A program made the position numbers and the translations under genes. Of a stretch of 64,000 bases of DNA, positions 21,601 to 33,700 are shown in pieces; the stretch's first letter is position 1; every line of letters begins with the position of its first letter. The notes beneath the pieces were generated by a model. That model worked only from the letters and a program-made list of their open reading frames with translations. It searched no databases and was not told the DNA's origin. Source of the stretch: Lithobates sylvaticus (Eukaryota > Chordata > Amphibia > Anura > Ranidae); assembly GCA_028564925.1 (NCBI GenBank), contig CM053029.1, positions 39,126,253-39,190,252 of the forward strand, written 5' to 3'.

Positions 21601-22950
21601 CTCTATACCAGAAGCAAAGGAATTGTTTTGATTGGTCAAAGGGCAAGTGGCAATCATCTCAAAGTCGTATCCCATTCATTGAAATCGCATTGGAAGTTGG
21701 ACATGAAGTAGCAAGATAAAATCAGATCGGAAGACGTACTACTTTGTGTCGGATCAGTGTGAACATGTAAGTCGACCACTGTGTGTCTTGTCATCATAAA
21801 GTGGAGGAGGAAGAAGTATTGGATCAGTAATCTCAATATTAAACATTACAGTGTGATTTTTGTGAGGTCGTCCAGAAAAAATCCATGCTAAGTCAGCATT
21901 TTCTATATTGAAGGTAACAGAGTGCTCCTTGACTGTTCTTTATTACAGTAAAATCCCTGCATGGAGTCAAAGTACAGAATTGGTTTTACAGAGATCTGAA
22001 GAACATCCCCAGAGACAAGATTCATGTCAGTATACACAGGGCTTTCTTATGTAGACTATATTTTTTAGCACGGATTCCAGATTTAAAGTTTGAACTCTCT
22101 TCTCTGGCTGTTGGGCGGAGGGCTGAAAAAGAAAACAAGTTGGGCAATGAGTCTGGAAATTTTCTAGCATGGCAAAGAAGACATGGGATTCTTTTATAGC
22201 GGGTTATATCATGACCAGTGTAGCTAAGATCACCACCCTTCATATGACTGCCACTGCCACCACCATTATCATACTCCAAAACCTGCCCCACTTATTACCT
22301 AGATTAACGAGACCACACTTGAGCTGGAGTATAACTGGCCATAGCAGCCATTTTATTCACAAATATTCCAAAATATATAAACATTTTAACCATAACAAAA
22401 ATCCCAGAAAATCAGTCCCTCCCCCCCCGGTGGTCTTTGATAGCAGCCATTTTATTCACACCATTACCATATTCCAACTGAATACACTGTGGGCCCATAC
22501 CACCGATGGGTCCCCCTCACTTCCATCTCATAGGTTACTTGCCACCATCAAAGACTACCACTGCCATCTCCTTGCTGCCAATGTTCCCAGAACATCAGTC
22601 CCTCCCCCCCGGTGGTCTTTGATGGCACTGTGCCAACATAACTCTGTTCCAACTTCCACATGGTGGGCTTTTCTGTATTAGGCCTCAGTCAGCTGTTCTC
22701 ACACCAGCTCAGCCAACATAACTCTGTTCCACTTCCACATGGTGGGCTTTTCTGTATTAGGCCTCCAGCTGTTTCACACCAGCTCAGAGACAAACCCATT
22801 CCCGCCATGACATCATTACCATCTTCCAGTTAACCCGCGTTAACTCAATACACCTTGGGCCCATACCACCGATGGGTCCCCCACACTTCCATCTCATAGG
22901 TTACTTGCCACCATAAAAGACTACCACCGCCACCTCCTTGCTGCCATGAC
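21601..22950. other. Intergenic, internally duplicated non-coding sequence
   Basis: Blocks around CCCATACCACCGATGGGTCC and CTCTGTTCCACTTCCACATG appear two or three times between 22300 and 22950. This is an unclassified repeat. The ORF at 22169-22681 spans these repeats and is not supported as a gene. Confidence 0.45.
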
Positions 22951-24347
22951 TAGGGATGAGCTTTATGTTCGAGTCAAACTCATGTTCAACTCGAACATTG
23001 GCTGTTCGCCAGTTCGCTGAACAGCAAACAATTTTGGGTGTTCGCGGCAAATTCGAAAGCCGCGGAACACCCTTTAAAAGTCTATGGTAGAAATCAAAAG
23101 TGCTAATTTTAAAGGCTTATATGCATGGTATTGTCATAAAAAGTGTTTGGGGACCTGGGTTCTGTCCCAGGGGACATGTATCAATGCAAATAAAGTTTTA
23201 AGAACAGTCATTTTTTCAGGAGCAGTGATTTTAATAATGATTAAAGTGAAACAATAAAAGTGTAATATTCCTTTAAATTTTGTCTATAGTATGCCTGTAA
23301 AGGGGCGCATGTTTCCCATGTTTAGAACAGTCTGACAGCAAAATTACATTTGTAAAGGAAAAAAAGAATTTAAAACTATGCGCGGCTACAATGAATTGTC
23401 GGGTCCAACAATACTGTACACATAACAGTTCATTGATAAAAACGGCATGGGGATTTCCCCACAGGGGAACCCCAAACCCCAAAAATATAAAAAATGCTTG
23501 GGGGTCCCCCCTCAAAATCATACTGATTTTAAGGGGAACCCCGCACCAAAATTTTTAAAAAATTGACGTGGGGTCCCCCCAAAAATCCATACCAGACCCT
23601 TATCCCAGCACGCAACCTGGCAGGCCGCCGAAAAGTGGGGGGGAAGAGAGAGTTCCCCCCCTCCTGAACCGTACCAGGCCACATGACCTCAACATTGGGA
23701 GGGTGCTTTGAGGCAGCCCCTCAAAGCACCTTGTCCCCATGTTGATGGGGAGAAGGGCCTCATCCCCACAACCCTTGCCTGGTGGTTGTGGGGGTCTGCA
23801 AATATACTCCTACCATTTCACAAAAAAAAGTGACAAAAAGGTTAAAAAAAACAAGAGCCGGCTTTTGACAAGTCCTTTATTAATTTCTTCTTCTTTCATC
23901 TTCTTTCTTCTGGTCTTCCATCTGTGTTGTTCTTGTTCCTCCATCTTCGGGGATCCCCTTCATATCCATACCAGACCTGAAGGGCCTGGTATAAAATTTA
24001 GGGGGACCCCCACGCATTTTTTATTTATTTTTTATGGTTCGGGAAATCCCCATGCCGTTTTTATCAATAAACTGTTATGTGTATTGTTGAACCCGACAAT
24101 TCATTGTAGCCGCGAGTAGTTTTAAATTATTTTTTTGCATTGGTACATGTCCCCTGGGGCAGGACCCAGGTCCCCAAACACTTTTTATGACAATACCATG
24201 CATATTAGCCTTTAAAATTAGCACTTTTGATTATTCATGTTCGTGTCCCATGGACTTTAACGGTGTTCGCGTGTTCGAACTAATTATTTTTTGTCTGTTC
24301 GCATGCTCTGGTGTGAACCGGGGGCGGGGGGGGGGGTGTTCCCCTGC
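22951..24347 (+). repeat. hAT-like non-autonomous repeat (TAGGGATGAGC end)
   Basis: Starts TAGGGATGAGC followed by TTCGAGTCAAACTC and CTGTTCGCCAGTTCG. The body repeats the blocks of the repeats at 1-1142 and 44403-44945 (GGGGACATGTATCAATGCA, TTTAATAATG). The right end is incomplete. No transposase is seen. Confidence 0.6.
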
Positions 24348-24629
24348 AGTGTTGCCCGGGTCACCCCACCTACTCCTCAAATAAACTAAACCCCACCTCT
24401 TCCCATTTCTCCTCCAAACATTATTCCCCCACCTTTGCTCTATTTTGTTAACCCCTTGCTGTTCCCTTATCACCTCGTCATGCCAGCCCTTTACTAGTCC
24501 TTTACATTCCCTCGCTCCAGGCCTCTCTTTATCTATAGTAATAAAGACACACCTTTCCAGTGATGCTTCAACTTCACTTCAACCTGCACACTTCCCAGTC
24601 TGCTCTGTTCTAATGTCTTATATCATAAA

Positions 24630-24757
24630 ATGAGGAAGCATCGGAAGGACATCCTGATCTTGGCTACTGTGCTGGCATGTTACCTATTCTACAAGAATCT
24701 GCTAAACCAGCCAGGACCTGGAAGTCTGCAGAACCATTCAGGACCTGGACACTACCG
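24630..24757 (+). CDS. Sialyltransferase copy 2, exon 1 (start and membrane anchor)
   Basis: The ATG at 24630 follows AAA and has an in-frame hydrophobic stretch ([14 protein letters not shown]) after a basic tail, as expected for a type II anchor. The donor is CG|GTAAGC, and the two leftover bases join exon 2 to form Arg. Phase fits exon 2 exactly. Confidence 0.8.
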
Positions 24758-27700
24758 GTAAGCTTCTGTAGTTATATTATCCTAGAGAAGCGTGTTGGGT
24801 TCCACAATGTGTACATGTACATAAGGGGGCAGAGAGAGGGCAGAGAAGCATAAGTCAGGGCCATGTCAAATTGGCAAACCCTGGGGAAAGGCCTTCACTT
24901 ATAATGGAACTGTTCCCTCGGTGGCCCCCGAACACTGTGCAGTTCCATTCAATAGCAAAGCAACATCTTCCAGGTTCAGCCAGTTAGGCATAGCTCCCAA
25001 CTGTCCCTGATTTCAAGGGACTGTCCCTGGTTTGGGGCAATGTCCCTCTGTCCCTTATTCCTCCCTATTTGTCCCTGATTTTGGTCTGCTCTATATAGTT
25101 ATATATAACATGCATGTTTTCCAGCACTAAACCTGTCATCTGATTTATAAATTGCTGCATTTGTAAATTCTAAAAGCCAATATAAAGGAATAGTAGTGCT
25201 AAAAAAAGCACTTGTGGGTTTAGCCAATCTTGTTTTTTGTACAATTCTCCTTTAAGTGGGTGTGGAAAGGGGTGTGTCCTATGCCTGCATACTTTTGCTG
25301 ATAGGTGTTCCTCATTACCATCTTAAAAAGTACGGAGGCATGCAGTTAGGCGGCAATTTTGCAGGGAGAGGTAAGTGGTCTCTTAGCGATCCTATCACTG
25401 TTGAGTCTTTGCGAGTGACAGGATGACTTATGTGACTTGGGCTATGCTGGGAAAAGTTAATCTGGCAAAGAGGTCAAATTACACCCCCTTTTAGCACCAA
25501 CAACCCCCCCCCCCCCGTGGGAAGCAAAGTTTGGAGCTAAAAGCACATATATAGCAAGTCGTGCCAAAACCTCTGCAATGGTTGCAGCATACCCCAATGA
25601 TTGTTGCACACCACAGAGAATATATTTATTAGCCATGTATATACTGTCCTGCAGCAAAATACAGGTCCTTACAGTGGTGAATGTAGAAGTCCCCTGATGT
25701 CTGTGCTGTCAGTGAAAGGAAAACATGCCCCCTGTATTAAGGGGGTCACTGGAAGAAGCAATGCCCCTGTGTCTGTGTTGGTGGGACAATAAATTGCAGT
25801 TGCAGTGGTGATGCCAGTCTGTGGAGGACTGCTTTGGCATCTGTATCAGTGGGATGAAGAAGGGGTGGGGATCTGTGAGGCTGGGGTATGGGGCTTTGTG
25901 GGGTACAATTAACTAAGGGGCCCTATGTGACTCTTCAGTGGGTCCTCCAGACCAGATCCTTAGGTAAGACTGCTTAGAAATGGGGTCCCCAGCTCTACCA
26001 CAGCTGGGACCTCCTCAATGAACACCAGCAAACTTCACCAAAAGTGCCCCAGATGGGCAGAAGCCCCTGAGGCTCTGGAACTTCTCCAGCAGGACAAGAA
26101 CAAGGGCTGACCCCAGACTATTTATGTTCTCCCCATCCACCTACTAGGCACGCCTCCCCAGAGATTGGCTGAAGCACACTAAATATTCAAGATGCCCATT
26201 GGCCTCTCTCAGCCCTCTATGTTCTTTAAGCCACCAAAATTCAGGGGGGAGCAATCAAAAATGGCAGCCTGTACAAACTAGAACAACCCAAAGGAATCAA
26301 ATGCTGCTCCCGATTATAGAGGAGCAAAAAAAAGAACAAAATTTACTTATAATCCTAGCAACCCACCTACCGTGTTTCCCCGACAATAAGACCTACCCCG
26401 ACAATAAGACCTATCGTTATTTTCCAGGAGGGCTGCAATATAAGCCCTACCCCGAAAATAAGCCCTAGTTTAAAATGCTTGTAAAATCCTATAATCCACT
26501 CTATTACAGTAATATATAATGTACAATGTGTGTGTTTCTGTAATATAAATTGTGCCAAATACTTTCGGTACGCCCCTCCCCTTCCATGCTTGAAGCCGGG
26601 AAGAGAGCTCCGGCGGGTCACGGAAATACCAAGCGGCGCTATAACAAAGGTATTTGGCACATTTATATTACAGAAACACACACATTGTACATTATATACT
26701 ACTGTAATAGAGTGGATTATAGGATTTTACATGCATTTTAACTTGGTTCACATTGGGGATTCCTGACAGGCAGGGAGGGAGAGGGGGAGAGGAGACATCA
26801 AATTACATGGTAAGACCTACCCTGAAAATAAGCCCCACTGTGTCTTTTGTTGCCAAAATTAATATAAGACCCGGGCTTATTTTCGGGGAAACATGGTAGA
26901 AGGGAGCTACACTATATTACCAAAAGTATTGGGATGCCTGCCTTTGCACGCACATGAACTTTAATGGCATTCCAGCCTTAGTCTATAGGGTTCAATATTG
27001 AGTTGGCCCACCCTTTGCAGCTATAACAGCATTAACTCTTCTGGAAGGCTGTCCACAAGGTTTAGGAGTGTGTCTATGGCAGTGGTGGAACAATCACAGT
27101 CGCAGAAGTCGCATTTGCGACTGGGCCCTGCCGTTCCACCGCTGTGGGGGGGGGGCGAGCAGGGTTGCCAGCCTCCCATTATCTCCATGACAGTTCAAGA
27201 AAACAGACTGATTTCTACCGTCCGTAGGACAGGAGAATCAGTCTAAACATTTAGGGGGCGGTGACTGCAGTTGAGCAGAGTGTCTCTGACACTAGTCTCA
27301 CACAGCCCAGCGAGTTCACTCCCCCCTCCCAGCAACAGACAGCAGAGGAATGAGGCATACAGCTGCCCCTTCTCCCTGTTCCCCCCTGTGTCTGGCCGGC
27401 CCTGCCCGCTCTCCTATCCCAACATACGATGTGTGCAGGAGAGAGAGAAAGAGAGGGGAACTGTGCGCGGGACAGTGGCAGTGCGTCCATAAAGGGCACA
27501 GGAGTACTGCCCCCTCTCTCATGTCACCTCTCTCTCACCATTGGTAGATTAATGCATTGCATGAATCAATCTATGGCCGCCGCTGCCGCCCCCTATTCAG
27601 GTGTCCGACCCTTTGTCGGGCACCAGACACCTGAGTTACAGCACCGTTTTTTTTCTGGAAACGCCTGATTAGAGCCGTAGGCTCTAATAGGCTTCCAAAA

Positions 27701-30700
27701 TGGTAAACAGAGGGTGTAACGCTGTGCGTTCGCTGTTTACTCAGTGTTGTGTTAGGAAAGCAAATAAATCGTTTTCCTAACACTGACCCGCCTCTCAGCC
27801 GATCAGGTGCTTGGATCTGGTTACCTGTCACCTGATTGGCTGAAACAACAGGCCCTGTGATTGGATGCCTGATAGAGAGAACCAGAGATCAAGCAGTGTG
27901 GACGTGGAGGATGCCACGTGACCCGCTGTGAGACAGGCAAGTCCCGACTCCCGGGCTATGCACACTGGCAGCATTTGATGGGGAACAGTAGCAGCAATTG
28001 ATGGGCAAACTGGCAGCAATTGATGGGGCACACTGGCAGCAATTGATGGGGCATAGTAGCGACAATTGATGGGCACACTGGCAGCAATTGATGGGTACAG
28101 TAGCTGCATTTGATGGCACAGTGGCTGCAATTTATGGGTACAGTGGCTGCATTTGTTGGACACAGTGGCTGTGTTTGATGGGCACAGTGGCTGCGCTTGA
28201 TGGGCAGAGTGGCTGCGCTTGATGGGCAGAGTGGCTGCGTTTGATGGCACAGTGACTGCATTTGATGGCACAGTGACTGCGTTTGATGGCACAGTGACTG
28301 CGTTAGATGGGCAGAGTGGCTGCGCTTGATGGGCAGAGTGGCTGCGTTTGATGGGCAGAGTGGCTGCGTTTGATGGCACAGTGACTGTGTCTGATGGCAC
28401 AGTGACTGCGTTTGATGGGCACAGTGACTGCCTTTGATGGGCACAGTGACAGCGCTTGATGGGCACAGTGGCTGTGCTTGATGGGCACAGTGGCTGCGCT
28501 TGATGGGCAGAGTGGCTGCGTTTGATGGTACAGTGGCTGCGTTTGATGGCACAGTGACTGCGTTTGATGGGCACAGTGGCTGCGCTTGATGGGCACAGTG
28601 ACTGCGTTTGATGGCACAGTGACTGCGTTTGATGGGCACAGTGGCTGCGCTTGATGGGCAGAGTGGCTGCGTTTGATGGCACAGTGACTGTGTTTGATGG
28701 CACAGTGACTGCGTTTGATGGGCACAGTGGCTGCGCTTGATGGGCACAGTGGCAGCGCTTGATGGGCACAGTGGCTGCGCTTGATGGGCACAGTGGCTGC
28801 GCTTGATGGGCACAGTGGCTGCAATTGATGGTGTTTTTTCAGTTTGTTTGCTCTCCCTCAAAAATTTTGAGCACCAGCCGCCACTGGCACGGGAGATATG
28901 AAGAACACCAGTCACAGCTACACATTCCAAGCTGTGTGAATTGAGCTCATTTAGCACATTCCAATCTCCATAAATATGCATGAGTGAGAGAGCCACAGGT
29001 CCAGCTAAGATATCCCAACAGGTGCAAGCTCAGCTCGATTGCAGAAACACCTGCTGACAAAACTTAGAAAGTCGGCTGCCTAGAAACTCATTCGTGTCAA
29101 TGTAATCGGTATATACTGTACACTTTCCTTGAGTCCAGGGACTCATTTCTAGGTCTTACCACTCCTGCAAAGTCCAACACTGTGGGGCTGATTTACTACA
29201 ACTGGAGAGTGCAAAAATATGGTACATGGTAGCTAATCAGCTTCTAACTTCAGCTTGTTCAATTAACCACTTCAGCAATGGAAGATTTTACTCCCGTCCT
29301 GACAAGGCCATTTTTTTTTTTTTTGCGATACGGCACTGTGTTACTTTAACTGACAATTGCAGGTCCTGCGACGTTGTGCCCAAATTAAATTTACGTCCTT
29401 TTTTCCCCACAAACAGAGCTTTCTTTTGGTGGTATTTGATCACCTCTGCGGTTCTTATTTTTTGCACTATAAACAAAAAAAGGCCGACAGTAATGAAAAT
29501 AAAAACCAATATTTTTTTACTTTCTGCAATAAAACATTCCCAATAATTTTTTTTTTAAAAATCGAGTTTCTTCATCAATTTAGACCAATATGTATTGTGC
29601 TACATATTTTTGATTTTAAAAAAAATCCTGATAAGTGTATATGCATTGGTTTGCGTAAAAAAGTTATCATGCCTACAAACTATGAGATAGATTTATGGAC
29701 TTTTTATTTTTTTCATAGTTGCTAGTAATGGCAGCGATCAGCGATTTTTAGCAGGACTGCGACAATGCAGTGAATGCACTGTCACTGTACTATGACATTG
29801 GTAGGAAAGGGGTTAACATCAGGGGCGATCAAATGGTTTAACTGAAGGAAGTCAGAGATCCGTGTTCCTGCTTAATAGAAACACAAGATCCCTGTCTTCC
29901 TTACTAGCAGAACAGCGATCTGCCTTGTTTACATACCACCATTCTGCCTCTCTCTGAGCGTCCGGCGGGTTTCTGGTGGACATTGGGTCCGCCGGACCCG
30001 CTGTCCAATCACAGTGGGAGTTGGGCTCCGGCAGCACGTGCGCCCTAGAGCCAAAGAAAAAAATCATGTGCAGGTATGTGATTTTGCGCTTAAGGGCTGC
30101 CCTGACGCAGTATATGTATATGGGGCGGTCCTTAAGTGGTTAAGATTTGACAAAAAAAAAAAAACTGATAAATGATTGGTTTCTATGCAGAGCTGCACCA
30201 GATTTTGCACTCTCCAGTAGACATGTGCACAACAAAAAAATTTGTTTATTTTGGTTTCGTTTTTTTCGTTTCCAAAAAAAAATTAGTTTATTTTCGTTTC
30301 GTTTTTTTCGTTTCCGTTGATTCGTAACGATTCGTAAATTCGTAAGTCGTCGGTGTTCGTATTCGTAACGATTCGTACATTCGTAAGTCGTCGGTGTTCG
30401 TATTCGTAATGATTCGTACATTCGTAAGTCTTCGGTGTTCGTATTCGTAACGATTCATACATTTGTAAGAGTTATTTTTTCGTTGATTCGTTTTTTCGTT
30501 AGTTTAATTTTCGTTTATTTGTTTATTCGAAATTCGGACGCATTAGTATTTGTTCGTACATTCGTAACATTTGTAGATTCGTAATCGGAGCATAATTCAT
30601 AATGTTATGTAATGTGTATGCTATTATTACATTTTAAGAGACACGGAAAATTATGAATCGAAAAAAAAAGTTACGAATCGAAAAAAAAAGTTACGAATCG

Positions 30701-33700
30701 AAAAAAAGTTATGAATCGAAAAAAATAACGTTACGAATTTCGTTCAATCCATTCAAATCACGTTAAGCAACGCCATTGTAAGAGACACGGAAAATTACGA
30801 AGCGAAAAAAAAAAAAAAAAAAAGTTACGAATGTACAAATTTTTTCGTTCATTTTCGTTGTTCCTGTTTTCGTTTTTCGGATTTTCTTCATTTGTACATT
30901 CGTTGTTTCTAATTAGTTTTTTTCGGATTTTCGTTGTTTTTCGGATTCATTCGATTCAAACGATTCGTTAATTGGATTTGTTCGGTTCGAACGATTCGTT
31001 CATTCGTACGAAAATGAATGAACAAAAATAACGAAAAAAAACTAAAAACTAAAAAAAACGAAACGAATTGCACATGTCTACTCTCCAGTTTTAGTAAATC
31101 AATCTATGTGTAATCCCTGGATTTCTCAATGCTGCTGCCTTGTCCGTGACTCGCTCCCGGGCTATCATCAACTACTCTGTGTGTAGCGCCGGGCTCCAAA
31201 TGAGCCCACGCTATATTTTTTGTAAATTTAAAAGTTCCTGAAACCACAGTTGGGTTTTAGAGTTAATTGTTCTAAATTCTGTTCTCAGTACTAGTTTGGC
31301 TGGATTTCAGTGTGTTCTGCTTGGCCATAGGTGTCGGTGTCACCTTTGGCAAGCATAGGAATGCAGTTCAGTTGGACGCATTGGGTGCCAATCTTTCTCG
31401 CAACCAACCAGTGAGTGGATTGTCTCGCTGTGCATTTTGGGAGAGGGTACTTAAAGCGGAGTTCCACCCTAAAGTGGAACTTCCGCTTATCGGATTCCTC
31501 CCCCCCTCCGGTGCCACAATTGGCACCTTTCAGGGGGGAGAGGGGTGCAGATACCTGTATAATACAGGTATCTGCACCCACTTCCGGGATTGCTGCCCCT
31601 CCCCTATCCAAGGATGCCTTCCCATATCCGAGGGTTCCCGTTGTGTCTTGGGAAACACACAGTTCCCAGGACACAGCGGGGACCAATAAAGACGTGCAGC
31701 GCGACTCGCGCATGCGCAGTAGGGAACCGGGCAGTGAATCACTTCCTGATTCCCTGACAGAGGATGGCGGCGGGGCAGCCGAGAGACGAGCGATCGCTCG
31801 TCGTCTTCTGCCGACATCGCTGGAACCTGGAACAGGTAAGTGTCCATTTATTAAAAATCAGCAGCTGCAGTATTTGTAGCTGCTGACTTTAAAAAAAAAA
31901 AAAAATCGGGTGGACATCCTCTTTAAGGGACTGAGGTCACGTGCTGGTCCAGAAGATCTTTTTGTCTGCTTGGTCCTGGTCCTCCTGACCAGCCCTCAGG
32001 GCCCTCATAGCCTGGGGTGCGGATCCATCCATTTCCGAGTCTCGGGACTGGCTAGCCCGAGGCACAGTAACTGGAAGGAGGATTCTAAGGTGGTCCGGTG
32101 CCATCTTGGTTTTAGAGAGGCCCAGCAACTGAGAACGCACCAGGGGAGGACTCTTCAGAAGAGGGCCGTGCACAAGGCTGGCTGCTCGGTAAGAGCCTGG
32201 AAGCTAAGTTGGAAGGACGCCAGGTGAATCCACACTCGTTTGGTATCACCGAACCGGCTGCAAGATACTGGTACCGTATGAGTTCATTTATCCTTAAAGT
32301 GTAAACCCAAAATTATAATTGTTTTACGTCATAATGTAGAGAATACGATTTCCTTTCATTTGAGCCCAGTCTTGCCACACAGTCTATAGTCTGCTGACTG
32401 TTCACTGCATCCCATGATGAGAAACATCCAGTCAAAACACAGTAAAGCTGGGAGAGCTGGAGGGGAGGGGGATGTGAATTGTAAACTTTTTACACAGGAT
32501 GTGCCTGTCTCAGGCTAGTGCATGATATGTAAATCACCTGTCACTCACAGCAAGGGGGCGTTTTTGACAAAGTCTCTGCCACAGACTTGGTTGTAACTTA
32601 AAGTGGATGTAATCCCCAAATGTTTTTTTTTTTTTTTTTTTGATGTCATAATGTAGAGAATGTAGAGAATAAGATTTCCTTTCATTTGAGCCCAGTCTTG
32701 CCACACAGATTTTACTCGAGGCCTGAGCAATCCTCTTTTATTGTTCAGTTAGAGAAATCTTGACAAAGTCTTGAAAACTTTGTCAAAAACGTCCCCTTGC
32801 TGTGAGTGACAGGTGATTTACATATCTCATGCACTAGCCTGAGACAGGCACATCCTGTGTAAAAAGTTTACAATTCACATCCCCCTCCCCTCCAGCTCTC
32901 CCAGCTTTACTGTGTTTTGACTGGATGTTTCTCATCATGGGATGCAGTGAACAGTCAGCAGACTATAGACAGACAAGTGATTTAGGGGACATGTATGTAG
33001 TCAGAGCTGGGCAGAGTAGAACATCCAGTGATCTGATAATAACCTGTCTCAGGCTAGTGCATGAGATATGTAAATCACCCGTCACTCACAGCAAGGGGGC
33101 GTTTTTGACAAAGTTTTCAAGACTTTATCAAGATTTCTCTAACTGAACAATAAAAGAGGATTTCTCAGGGCTGGAGTAAATCTGTGTGGCAAGACTGGGC
33201 TAAAATGAAAGGAAATCGTATTCTCTACATTATGACATCAAAAAAAAAAAATTTGGGGTTTACATCCACTTTAAGTTACAACCAAGTCTGTGGCAGAGAC
33301 TTTTCTTTATCTGAATCACCTATCGGCTGCTAAATCTACTGAGAGGAGATTTATCCGAAAGCTACAATATCTATAATGTTTTATAATACTAATACTATAA
33401 TATAATACTATAATGGCTATTCCCTGGAGTTTATAGTGAGAGACATTCAGTTACACGCAGTTCCAAAACTGAACTTCCTACCTATACCCTCTATGCCTTC
33501 ATTGAGAGACTGTGTTTATCTGACGTTTTCCAAATAAAAATCCCTAAAGTGGATCCCGTGTCAGTTTCTACAGTTCCTTGGGTCATCTACCTTGGGAAAC
33601 CCCTAGACGCATACGAGATGAAGAAGGTAACATTAAGCCCAAAAATAACCAGCAGCTCCTTCGGGGGTTAGTGCTACATGTGTATCTAATGCCGTGTACA

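Larger units (their letters stand above)
29183..31108. repeat. Outer MITE hosting two nested elements
   Basis: The ends GGGGCTGATTTACTACAACT and CTCTCCAGTTTTAGTAAATC plus TGCACTCTCCAG are inverted partners. The host is only about 180 bp once the TTAA element (29263-30143) and the hAT-like element (30218-31080) are set aside. Confidence 0.8.

Noticed and set aside
27828-28996. Minus-strand frames of 313 and 346 codons, rich in repeated [12 protein letters not shown]-like units
   Set aside because: Pure products of the 22-bp minisatellite in different frames; no conserved domain and no non-repeat start region.
30218-31080. A centromere-type satellite, because of the ACGAATCG simple words
   Set aside because: It has clean inverted ends and an 8-bp duplication, so it is a single hAT-like insertion.
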